A stretch of 12,907 bases of DNA from Oscillibacter sp. Its GTDB lineage: Bacteria > Bacillota > Clostridia > Oscillospirales > Oscillospiraceae. The position numbers were made by a program, and so were the translations under genes. Below, piece after piece: positions 1 to 6,610 of this stretch. The DNA is taken from assembly GCA_020025475.1 (NCBI GenBank), contig JAHHSA010000047.1, positions 1 to 12,907 of the forward strand. Reading direction: 5' to 3'. The notes beneath the pieces are model-generated. The model worked only from the letters and a program-made list of their open reading frames with translations. It searched no databases and was not told where the DNA came from. How positions within the stretch are numbered: position 1 is the stretch's first letter; every line of letters begins with the position of its first letter.

Positions 1-2
1 GC

Positions 3-1337
3 TTTGAATTTGGGGATCACTATGACAAGATGGGCATTCGCTCCTCTGCCACACGTCAGCTGCTGTTCAATAACGTGAAGGTTCCCAAGGAAAATCTTCT
101 GGGAAAAGCGGGCAAGGGCTTCAACATTGCGATGGCCACTTTGGACGGCGGTCGAATCGGCATTGCCTCTCAGGCACTTGGCATTGCACAGGGGGCCTTT
201 GAGGCTGCGGTGGACTACGCACGGGAGCGAGTCCAGTTTGATAAGCCCATCGCTTTCCAGCAGGCCATATCCTTTAAAATTGCGGATATGGCAACCAAAC
301 TGCGCTGTGCACGTCTGCTGATTTATTCTGCTGCTGAGTTGAAGGAACATCATCTGCCCTATGGCATGGAGTCCGCTATGGCAAAGCAGTATGCTTCTGA
401 TATCGCGCTGGAAGTCACAAACGATGCCCTTCAGATCTTTGGTGGTACCGGCTATCTCAAGGGTATGGATATTGAACGGATGTACCGTGACGCGAAAATC
501 ACTACCATTTACGAGGGCACCAACGAAATCCAGCGGGTGGTCATCGCCTCCCACATCCTCGGCAAGGAACCGAAGTCTCCCGGCGCGGCTGTGCCGCTTC
601 TGGCAAAAGCCGGCGGTGTTACCGGACCTCGTAAGAAGCAGATTCTGAAAGAAGGCTCTGCACAGGAGAGAGTTGATGCCGTGGTTGCCAGCCTGAAAAA
701 GGACGGATATGACTTCACAGTGGGCATTCCCATGGATACGCCCATTACCCAGGCGGAACGTGTTGTCAGCGCCGGTAAGGGAATCGGTGAAAAGAAGAAC
801 ATGAAGCTCATTGAGGAGTTGGCCAAGGCTGCTGGCGCTGCCATTGGCTCGTCCCGCCCTGTGGCGGAGACGCTGCAGTATGTTCCGCTGGAGCGCTATG
901 TGGGTATGTCGGGACAGAAGTTCTCCGGCAATCTGTACATTGCCTGTGGCATCTCCGGTGCCATTCAGCATCTCCGCGGGATCAAGGAGGCCAGCACCAT
1001 TGTCGCCATTAATAAAAATCCCAATGCGCCCATCTTCAAGAACTGCGACTACGGTATCGTCGGAGATGTGATGGAAGTTCTGCCGCTGTTGACTGCTGCG
1101 CTGGGGACCGGCAAGAAGCTGCCTGCGCCGCCGATGCAGAAAATTCCACGCACTACGCCCAAGAAGGAGCGGCCGCCTTACAAATCCTATGTTTGCAGCG
1201 GCTGCGGCTTTGAGTATAACCCCATGCTGGGCGATCCCGATGCGGATATTTTCCCCGGTACGCTGTTCGAGGCACTGCCCGCTGAATGGGTATGCCCTGC
1301 CTGTGCCGAGGAGAAGGCCCACTTTGTGGAAGCCTGA
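3..1337 (+). CDS. Acyl-CoA dehydrogenase / ETF-alpha FAD domain / rubredoxin fusion (5' truncated)
   Basis: The reading frame is open to the left edge and already encodes dehydrogenase residues before the first Met at 30, so the true N-terminus lies outside the window. Residues are numbered from that Met. Residues 1-178 are the C-terminal half of an acyl-CoA dehydrogenase, with the DGGRIGIASQALGIAQG helix, the FGGTGY motif and the catalytic-base motif IYEGTNEIQR (Glu162). Residues 247-358 match the FAD-binding C-terminal domain of ETF alpha (GSSRP with Arg276, YIACGISGAIQH with His314, VAINKN, DYGIVGD). The first ETF-alpha domain is absent; a linker of about 65 residues (180-245) takes its place. 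Residues 386-432 are a rubredoxin with iron ligands Cys389, 392, 422 and 425. Inferred role: oxidation or reduction of acyl-CoA (butyryl/crotonyl type) coupled through FAD to a one-electron iron carrier. The next gene is a flavodiiron protein, the classical partner of rubredoxin. Domain calls are firm; substrate and electron direction are not. Confidence 0.93.
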   Translation, partial: FEFGDHYDKMGIRSSATRQLLFNNVKVPKENLLGKAGKGFNIAMATLDGGRIGIASQALGIAQGAFEAAVDYARERVQFDKPIAFQQAISFKIADMATKLRCARLLIYSAAELKEHHLPYGMESAMAKQYASDIALEVTNDALQIFGGTGYLKGMDIERMYRDAKITTIYEGTNEIQRVVIASHILGKEPKSPGAAVPLLAKAGGVTGPRKKQILKEGSAQERVDAVVASLKKDGYDFTVGIPMDTPITQAERVVSAGKGIGEKKNMKLIEELAKAAGAAIGSSRPVAETLQYVPLERYVGMSGQKFSGNLYIACGISGAIQHLRGIKEASTIVAINKNPNAPIFKNCDYGIVGDVMEVLPLLTAALGTGKKLPAPPMQKIPRTTPKKERPPYKSYVCSGCGFEYNPMLGDPDADIFPGTLFEALPAEWVCPACAEEKAHFVEA

Positions 1338-1348
1338 CGTCATCTTAG

Positions 1349-1355
1349 AAGGAGG
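1349..1355 (+). promoter_or_regulatory. Ribosome binding site that sets the flavodiiron start
   Basis: AAGGAGG lies here. Two ATGs follow. The one at 1360 opens only five codons (stop at 1375), while the one at 1364 opens the full gene at the ideal 8-base spacing. The 1364 start is therefore preferred. Initiation at 1360 would make a pentapeptide overlapping the real gene in another frame. Confidence 0.75.
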
Positions 1356-1363
1356 ATTCATGT

Positions 1364-2581
1364 ATGTACTGCGTTAGAAAGGTTACCGAGGACCTTTACT
1401 GGGTAGGTGCCAATGACCACCGTCTGGCCCTCTTTGAAAATATTCATCCCATTCCCAGGGGTGTCAGCTATAACTCTTACCTGCTGCTGGGGGAGGAGAC
1501 GGTGCTGTTTGATACCATTGACTGGTCCGGCTGCCGTCAGCTCTTGGAGAATATCCAGCATCTTCTGCAGGGAAGGCCGCTGGATGTGCTGGTCATCAAC
1601 CATATGGAGCCTGATCACGGCGCTTCGCTGGAGGAGCTCTTGCTTCGTTATCCCAAGGTCAAGGTCATCAGTACACCCAAAGCCTTCATGCTCATGCGTC
1701 AGTTTGGCTATCATGTGGACGGACACGAATTGATCGAGGTTCACGATGGGGACACCCTGACCTGCGGCGGTCACAATCTGGTATTCGTTTCCGCCCCCAT
1801 GGTCCACTGGCCGGAGGCCATGGTTACGCTGGATACCACCAACGGCGCACTCTTTTCCGCGGACGCCTTTGGCTCCTTCATTGCACTGGACGGCAAGCTC
1901 TTCAATGACGAGGTGGATTTTGAGGGGGACTGGATCGATGAGGCCCGCCGCTATTACACCAATATTGTGGGGAAATACGGTCCCCATGTGCAGGTTTTGC
2001 TGAAGAAGGCCGCAGGGGTGCTGGATCAAATCCGGTTTATCTGCCCACTCCACGGTCCCGTGTGGCGCAGCAACTTTGCGTATCTGCTGGATAAGTACCA
2101 GCATTGGAGTACCTATCAGCCTGAGGAGCAGGCGGTCATGATCGTGTATGCCTCCATGTATGGCAACACCGAGTCTGCCGCACAGGCGCTGGCTGCCAAG
2201 CTGGTGGAGCAGGGAATCACCAACACGGTTCTCTATGATGTTTCCAACACCCATGTCTCCTACCTGATTTCTGAAGCATTCCGGGTCAGCCACATTGTTT
2301 TCGCATCTGTTACATACAATTTAGGTATCTATCCGGTCATGCATAACTTCCTGATGGATTTGCAGGCGCTGAATCTGCAGAACCGAACCTGCGCTGTAAT
2401 GGAAAACGGCTCCTGGGCCCCGAAAGCCGGGGACCTCATTGAGCAGTATCTGGACCAGCAGCTCAAGCTGATGACTGTCCTGAATGCCCGTGTCTCTATG
2501 GCCTCTTCTCTGCGTCCCGAGCAGGAGGGAGAACTGGATATACTGGCAGGAGCCATCGCTGCCGATATGGCGGAGGGCTGA
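1364..2581 (+). CDS. Flavodiiron protein (A-type flavoprotein, FprA-like O2/NO reductase)
   Basis: This 405-residue cytoplasmic protein has the normal length and layout of the minimal flavodiiron class. The N-terminal metallo-beta-lactamase-like domain carries the full di-iron ligand set: His80, Glu82 and Asp84 in NHMEPDHG, His148 in MVHWP, Asp167 in SADAFG and His230 in LHGP. From about residue 257 a flavodoxin domain follows, with the FMN phosphate loop YASMYGNTE (262-270). The family reduces O2 to water or NO to N2O using electrons from rubredoxin or a similar carrier. This copy has no rubredoxin domain of its own. The upstream gene, 26 bases away, ends in one, so they are probably co-transcribed partners. 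A terminator follows at 2668. Family assignment is secure; the O2 versus NO preference cannot be read from the sequence. Confidence 0.96.
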   Translation: MYCVRKVTEDLYWVGANDHRLALFENIHPIPRGVSYNSYLLLGEETVLFDTIDWSGCRQLLENIQHLLQGRPLDVLVINHMEPDHGASLEELLLRYPKVKVISTPKAFMLMRQFGYHVDGHELIEVHDGDTLTCGGHNLVFVSAPMVHWPEAMVTLDTTNGALFSADAFGSFIALDGKLFNDEVDFEGDWIDEARRYYTNIVGKYGPHVQVLLKKAAGVLDQIRFICPLHGPVWRSNFAYLLDKYQHWSTYQPEEQAVMIVYASMYGNTESAAQALAAKLVEQGITNTVLYDVSNTHVSYLISEAFRVSHIVFASVTYNLGIYPVMHNFLMDLQALNLQNRTCAVMENGSWAPKAGDLIEQYLDQQLKLMTVLNARVSMASSLRPEQEGELDILAGAIAADMAEG

Positions 2582-2667
2582 TTTCAGATTTCGACGCGCC
2601 GCAAGTCATGCAGCAGGCCGCAATCGTGTCATATGAGGCACGGCTGAAGGTCTCTTTCACCGTCCGA

Positions 2668-2702
2668 GAAAAGGAGGGCAGCAAAACTGCCCTCCTTTTC
2701 TT
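2668..2702 (+). terminator. Rho-independent terminator after the flavodiiron gene
   Basis: A perfect inverted repeat pairs 2668-2681 with 2687-2700 (14 bp, core GGAGGGCAG/CTGCCCTCC) around a 5-base loop. The upper 3' arm runs into TTTTCTTG. The A-rich 5' flank would let it work in both directions. It sits 87 bases after the flavodiiron stop and closes that operon. Confidence 0.88.
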
Positions 2703-2950
2703 GCGTCCCCGCCGGTCATTTGCACTCTCTGCGCAAAGCATAAGGAAGCACTCCCGGTCAATGGAAAGTCGGCAATCCCTTGAAAGCTCTCTGCATTTGG
2801 CGCATCCCACTTCTTGCTTCTATTGCTCCAGCTTGGGTGGTTACAGAGACAAGAGCCGCTCTTGGATTGCCGGTGGAGCAAGGGGCAGAGAGAATGCTTC
2901 GTGCAGCTTCAAACCGGAAAAATTTGTTGCTTAGCATAGATTTAACACGA
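2703..2950. other. Intergenic stretch with no recognisable gene
   Basis: Open frames on both strands run through this stretch, but none has a convincing ribosome site, domain or gene-like composition, and several cross the preceding terminator. I see no RNA gene or repeat. The right end carries a possible promoter for the next cluster. Confidence 0.5.
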
Positions 2951-2954
2951 ACCA

Positions 2955-2963
2955 TGGTATACT
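2955..2963 (+). promoter_or_regulatory. Possible extended -10 promoter for the membrane-protein cluster
   Basis: TGgTATACT is an extended -10 element with a five-of-six match in the hexamer. No good -35 is visible at 16-18 bases upstream, which extended -10 promoters tolerate. It lies about 100 bases before the likely start of the YwaF-like gene and after the upstream terminator. Confidence 0.4.
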
Positions 2964-3053
2964 GACACGAGTATCATGGCGCATGGACTTGTTTTCGGTG
3001 TCCAGCAGGTGAAAGAAGGCGCGGGGGAACCGTTCTCAAGTGATCGTTTTCAT

Positions 3054-3060
3054 GGAGGTG
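3054..3060 (+). promoter_or_regulatory. Ribosome binding site pointing to a TTG start at 3067
   Basis: GGAGGTG is the best Shine-Dalgarno sequence in the leader. It lies inside the frame that would open at GTG 3040 or ATG 3052, but has ideal spacing to the in-frame TTG at 3067. Neither upstream start has a comparable site. Confidence 0.5.
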
Positions 3061-3066
3061 CATACT

Positions 3067-3906
3067 TTGAAGGATTTGCAATTTGTGCTGCAACACTTTT
3101 TTACCCATAAAGATTTTTTGCCGGACGCATCACAGATTCCAGGAACCCTGTTTACACCGATGCAGATAATTTTTGAAGTTGTACTGCTGTTGATCATCCT
3201 GGTATGCGCCGCTTATGTATCCAGACGCAAGCACTTGATCTGTCCGGTTCTGAAGGCACTCCTGTTGTCTCTGATTGGATTTGAGGTCATCATCGATCTC
3301 TGGGACAGCCTGGCAGGCATGCACCACCAGTTTGATTTCAGTACTGGTTTACCACTCTATCCATGCAGTATTTTTATGTATGTCCTGCCACTGGTGATCT
3401 GGGGGAAAGGCATTTGGAAAGAAATGGGCTGCGGCTACATCTGTACGCTGGGATTAACGGGTGCCTTGATCAATTTCTTGTATCCGATTTCCAGACTCAT
3501 GGATTACTCCTGCATTTCCTTTCCGGCGTTTCATACGTTCTTTTATCATGGGTCCATGCTGTTTACGGCGTTGGTGCTGTTCCTGACGGGAACACATCAG
3601 CTCAGCCGTTTTTCAAAGTGGTGGACACCATTTCTAGCCAGCGTACCGGGCCTGATTTTCTCCATTCCGGCGAATATCGTGAACTATTCGCCCATTCACG
3701 CAGATTACATGTATTTTACAGGACAGCATTTCCTGTCCAAAATGGTATTTGGGGATCATGCGGCCCCTCTTGCCGTTACACGGAATATGTACGCCGTCTA
3801 TTTGCTGGGGCCGGTACTGTTCTATTGGATTCCGTGGCTGCTCCGGAGAGGGGCTTCTTACATCGGCCAGTTCACCAATACAGGCTGGAAGCTTTTGAAA
3901 GGATGA
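3067..3906 (+). CDS. YwaF/TMEM164-type integral membrane protein
   Basis: The protein is about 279 residues from TTG 3067 (283 from ATG 3052, 288 from GTG 3040). It is strongly hydrophobic, with roughly six to seven membrane segments, the first at about residues 33-52. Two motifs typical of the YwaF/TMEM164 (TIGR02206-like) family are visible: LPLYPCSIFMY (about 95-105) and HTFFYHGSM (about 156-164). The conserved Cys and His lie in or near membrane segments. Bacterial members have no settled function. Human TMEM164 has been reported as a lipid acyltransferase, so lipid chemistry is a possibility but only an inference here. The next gene starts 7 bases after the stop, and the two are probably translated from one mRNA. 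The TTG is preferred because of the GGAGGTG site; the N-terminus remains uncertain. Confidence 0.83.
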   Translation: MKDLQFVLQHFFTHKDFLPDASQIPGTLFTPMQIIFEVVLLLIILVCAAYVSRRKHLICPVLKALLLSLIGFEVIIDLWDSLAGMHHQFDFSTGLPLYPCSIFMYVLPLVIWGKGIWKEMGCGYICTLGLTGALINFLYPISRLMDYSCISFPAFHTFFYHGSMLFTALVLFLTGTHQLSRFSKWWTPFLASVPGLIFSIPANIVNYSPIHADYMYFTGQHFLSKMVFGDHAAPLAVTRNMYAVYLLGPVLFYWIPWLLRRGASYIGQFTNTGWKLLKG

Positions 3907-3913
3907 TAAATCG

Positions 3914-4624
3914 ATGAAGCGTCATTTGAAATTTATTGCGTTGGGTCTTGGAGTGGGGCTTTTAGTTGGCATCGTGCTGACACTGCTCAGTGACGCACTG
4001 GGTATTGATCAGAAGACTTTGCAGCTTGTGTTGAATCTCCTCTTCCTGGCCATCGTACTGGGCGCCATCATATTCAATTTCCTGTATGTGAGACCTTTTC
4101 GAAAAAGGGTGTACAGGCAGTCGGCATTGCTGGAAGCGGGTAAACCTGACGAGGCTCTTGCGGATATGGAGCAGATGATGGAAGATCCGCGTGTACAGAA
4201 GATGAAGTACATGAAGCGCTTGTGCCGTCTCAATATGACGGCTGCCTACTGTGACCTGCACCAGTATGAGCAGGCTATGGTGATTTTCCAGGAGCTGTCC
4301 GCAGAAAAGCTTTGCGGAATGGAGGAACTGGTGTACCATCTGAATCTCTGCATTTGTTATTTTTACCAGGGACAGGAGGAAGAGGGACTGCTGCACTACC
4401 ATCTCAGCCAGAAACTGTTTGACACATACCGCCAAAATAAGTTCTATGGCGGAAATGTAGCCGTAGTCACCATGTGGGCCATGATGGCGCAGGGAGAAAA
4501 CGCGCAGGCGGAGGACCTGCTGGAAAAGACAAGAAAGAAGTGGGACAAGGCAAGCCTTCAGGAGGATTACCAAAGAGTTGAGCAGCGTCTGGCGCTTGCG
4601 GCTGCGGAAACGACAGAATCCTGA
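3914..4624 (+). CDS. Membrane protein with TPR-like cytoplasmic tail, function unknown
   Basis: The product has 236 residues. Two membrane helices are visible at about 7-28 and 37-59, joined by a short loop and followed by a basic stretch (RPFRKRVYRQ) that should lie in the cytoplasm. The rest, about 70-225, is helical with the spacing of tetratricopeptide-type repeats (for example CDLHQYEQAMVIFQEL, and a later segment with GENAQAEDLLEK). Such tails usually bind other proteins. I do not recognise a named family. The gene starts 7 bases after the YwaF-like gene and is followed after 18 bases by a small membrane protein, so all three probably act together. The ATG at 3914 has only a modest AAAGG site, consistent with translational coupling. 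Confidence 0.85.
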   Translation: MKRHLKFIALGLGVGLLVGIVLTLLSDALGIDQKTLQLVLNLLFLAIVLGAIIFNFLYVRPFRKRVYRQSALLEAGKPDEALADMEQMMEDPRVQKMKYMKRLCRLNMTAAYCDLHQYEQAMVIFQELSAEKLCGMEELVYHLNLCICYFYQGQEEEGLLHYHLSQKLFDTYRQNKFYGGNVAVVTMWAMMAQGENAQAEDLLEKTRKKWDKASLQEDYQRVEQRLALAAAETTES

Positions 4625-4642
4625 ACCGGAAAGGAAGAGGAC

Positions 4643-4969
4643 ATGAAGAACAGAAATATTGCGCTGATGAGTTCTCTGGCCCTGGCTGCCGGCGGGTATG
4701 GGCTGTATCGCTGGACCTATCGGATGCCCTTGAAGGATTACACACGGTACGCCCTCTACATGGCGGTTTTGGATGATGAGATCTGCCGCAACGAGCTGGA
4801 AGGAATGCAAATGGACGGAGGAAAGATTGTTTTCCCGGAAAAATCCAGATCTCTTCAATACCGGTATCACCTCTTCCTTCAGTTGAATCGGAAAAAGAGC
4901 AGGAAGAAAATTCAACAGGAGATTCTGGAATTAAAGCAGCGCCTGCGGGAATCGAGAGAGAATCCGTGA
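4643..4969 (+). CDS. Small membrane-anchored protein, function unknown
   Basis: The product has 108 residues. It starts MKNRN and has one N-terminal hydrophobic segment at about 7-24, which could be an uncleaved anchor or a signal sequence. A polar, charged body follows, ending in a predicted basic helix or coiled coil (about 75-106) rich in Lys, Arg, Glu and Gln. An AAGGAAGAGG ribosome site (4631-4640) precedes the ATG. No family is recognised. It is the third gene of the cluster. It could be a partner of the TPR-like protein, but this is guilt by association only. Confidence 0.75.
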   Translation: MKNRNIALMSSLALAAGGYGLYRWTYRMPLKDYTRYALYMAVLDDEICRNELEGMQMDGGKIVFPEKSRSLQYRYHLFLQLNRKKSRKKIQQEILELKQRLRESRENP

Positions 4970-5173
4970 AGGATAGATCAAACTTAAATGATGGAATTTG
5001 GCGGAGTAATGTGTCTGGTTGTCTCCGCATCCGGAGAATCTAAGCTGTGGAATGTGTTTTGTGACGAAAAGGCAATCAGGCAATGCGAAGGACCATCCAT
5101 TGCGTTGTTTGGTGCCTGATTCTGAAAAATACCAGAAGACAGGGGGATTTTCCGGAGTGAATTGTGTGAATTT
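4970..5173 (+). other. Structured 3' tract or possible small RNA region
   Basis: No gene is seen. Several inverted repeats lie close together. 5001-5006 can pair with 5023-5028 (GCGGAG/CTCCGC), and 5022-5027 can pair with 5032-5037 (TCTCCG/CGGAGA); these are mutually exclusive. 5074-5082 pairs with 5113-5121 (9 bp). The strong terminator at 5174 follows. This may be a structured 3' UTR or a small RNA, but no promoter of its own was found. Confidence 0.3.
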
Positions 5174-5221
5174 AAATCGCTGCAGCCGTCCCTCGGAAGG
5201 GGGGCGGCTGCGGCGATTTTT
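5174..5221 (+). terminator. Strong rho-independent terminator
   Basis: A long stem pairs 5174-5193 with 5200-5219, including GCAGCCG/CGGCTGC, with G-U pairs at two positions. A 6-base loop closes it and ATTTTT follows. It ends the three-gene membrane cluster before the promoter of the sensor kinase gene. Confidence 0.9.
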
Positions 5222-5355
5222 CAGCCTTTTGTGGGTCTCAAAACGGTCAACTGCCGCACAGAACGCTTACCAGCATTTCATATCTGAGCTGCTATAAGGC
5301 ACCCGGAGGCAGATGCACCATTCTGGGAAATCGTGCGTGATGGGGGACAGAGTTC

Positions 5356-5384
5356 TTGTAATCTGCGCTGACAACGATTATGAT
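5356..5384 (+). promoter_or_regulatory. Sigma-A-type promoter of the sensor kinase operon
   Basis: TTGTAA (5356-5361) and TATGAT (5379-5384) are separated by exactly 17 bases. A short dyad, AACAG-TC-CTGTT (5388-5399), sits just downstream where transcription would begin and could be an operator. The kinase gene starts about 80-90 bases further on. Confidence 0.6.
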
Positions 5385-5476
5385 AAGAACAGTCCTGTTG
5401 GCTTATTTTCGGGAGTCCGGAAACATCCTCGGAGCAGCCAGGCAGGTGAAAAAATGATAGAATGGAGCGGAAGCCG

Positions 5477-6610
5477 ATGAAAGAAAAACCGCGGCTGAGA
5501 ATCCGGTTGACCCTTTTCGTGGGATTCATTTTGTTTTTCAGCAACACCTTGCTGGTGATGCTCCTGCTGTATAATTTGGAAGCCGCACTTGCAGGTTTTT
5601 TGGTTCCCATTGACGTAGAGTTGGTGGAATTTTACTTTGTTGATGGGATGGAAGCAAGGCTCCTTACCATCGGAATTGTGATTGCGGTGGCTGCCACGGG
5701 CTTGGGAACCTTGCTGACCTATCTGCTGCTGGGGAAGGTGCTGCACCCATTGCAGGCACTTTCTGATCATATGCAGCGTGTGGATCAGGAAAATCTGCTT
5801 AGCCCTGTGGAAGTTACATCAGGCGTGCGGGAAGTAGACAGCCTGATCAGATCTTTCAATTCCATGAGCGCAAAACTGCAAAAAATATTCGAAAATCAAA
5901 AATACTTTTCTTCCTTTGTTGCACATGAATTTCGCACACCACTGGCAGTGGCACAGACAACGATCGATGTCTACAGAAAACAGCCGGAGCAAGGGCCTGA
6001 CAAGCTGGTTTCGCAGATTTCCGAACAGATTTCAAAGCTGAGTATGCTGGTCACGCAGATTCTGAACCTTGCCGGTATCCAGCGGGTGGAATTGAAAGAT
6101 CTTGTCCCCATCGGACTGCTGCTGGATGAAGTTGCGGAAGACCTGGAGGACTATGCAGAGCAAAATCAGGTGACGCTGGAACTGTGCACACCTGCTCTGA
6201 ACTGCGGCATGGAGAAACAAGCACCGCAGGTACTGGGCAATCATGACCTGCTCTACCAGGCGTTTTTCAATCTGCTGGAAAACGGCATCAAGTACAACCA
6301 TGCGGGGGGCTGTGTCTCTGTTGAAATTTGCAGCGACAACGGAACCATCTGTGTCAGGATATCGGATAGCGGCTGCGGAATTCCTGCGGCAGAGCGGGAG
6401 AAGGTTTTTTTCCCATTTTACCGCTGCGGGCAGCAATCTGCCCGTAACATTCAGGGAAATGGCATTGGACTGGCTTTTTCCAAACAAGTCTTTGATCATC
6501 ACAGGGGCACGCTGTCTCTGGCGGATACTCAGAGGGGAAGCTGCTTTGAAGTGCATCTGAATGAATATGTGCCCTCAAGGAGGTGCGAGGATGAGATTGC
6601 TGATCGTTGA
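5477..6610 (+). CDS. Sensor histidine kinase (HAMP, HisKA, HATPase)
   Basis: The product is about 377 residues from ATG 5477; an in-frame ATG at 5462 would add five. Membrane helices at about 9-33 and 62-85 flank a very short external loop of about 30 residues, so it probably senses a membrane or near-membrane signal. A HAMP linker (about 86-138) leads to the phosphoacceptor motif FVAHEFRTPLA (His150). The ATP-binding domain shows the N box NLLENGIKYN, the G1 box SDSGCGIP, the F box FFPFYR and the G2 box GNGIGLAF. All catalytic motifs are intact. The partner regulator gene overlaps its 3' end by 20 bases. A tiny upstream frame (5454-5480) ends exactly on the 5477 start. The signal is unknown. 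Confidence 0.93.
   Translation: MKEKPRLRIRLTLFVGFILFFSNTLLVMLLLYNLEAALAGFLVPIDVELVEFYFVDGMEARLLTIGIVIAVAATGLGTLLTYLLLGKVLHPLQALSDHMQRVDQENLLSPVEVTSGVREVDSLIRSFNSMSAKLQKIFENQKYFSSFVAHEFRTPLAVAQTTIDVYRKQPEQGPDKLVSQISEQISKLSMLVTQILNLAGIQRVELKDLVPIGLLLDEVAEDLEDYAEQNQVTLELCTPALNCGMEKQAPQVLGNHDLLYQAFFNLLENGIKYNHAGGCVSVEICSDNGTICVRISDSGCGIPAAEREKVFFPFYRCGQQSARNIQGNGIGLAFSKQVFDHHRGTLSLADTQRGSCFEVHLNEYVPSRRCEDEIADR
6577..6585 (+). promoter_or_regulatory. Ribosome binding site inside the kinase gene that sets the regulator start
   Basis: AAGGAGGTG sits within the last codons of the kinase gene, 5 bases before ATG 6591. This fixes the regulator start at 6591 rather than the in-frame ATG at 6561, which lacks a site and would add a non-conserved N-terminal extension. 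Confidence 0.85.

Noticed and set aside
1358..2293. Long open frame on the - strand opposite the flavodiiron gene
   Set aside because: It is antisense to a gene with a complete set of metal ligands and has no domain or ribosome site. It is a shadow caused by codon bias.
2608..2934. 108-codon + strand frame after the flavodiiron gene
   Set aside because: It runs through the 2668-2702 terminator, has no ribosome site and shows no protein-like motif.
3962..4915. 317-codon - strand frame across the TPR-like and small membrane protein genes
   Set aside because: It spans two well-spaced + strand genes with good ribosome sites, and its composition (many Leu, His and Gln) is that of a reverse reading.
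5019..5297. 92-codon + strand frame starting at TTG
   Set aside because: It crosses the strong terminator at 5174-5221 and the Cys/Arg/Ser-rich translation looks random.
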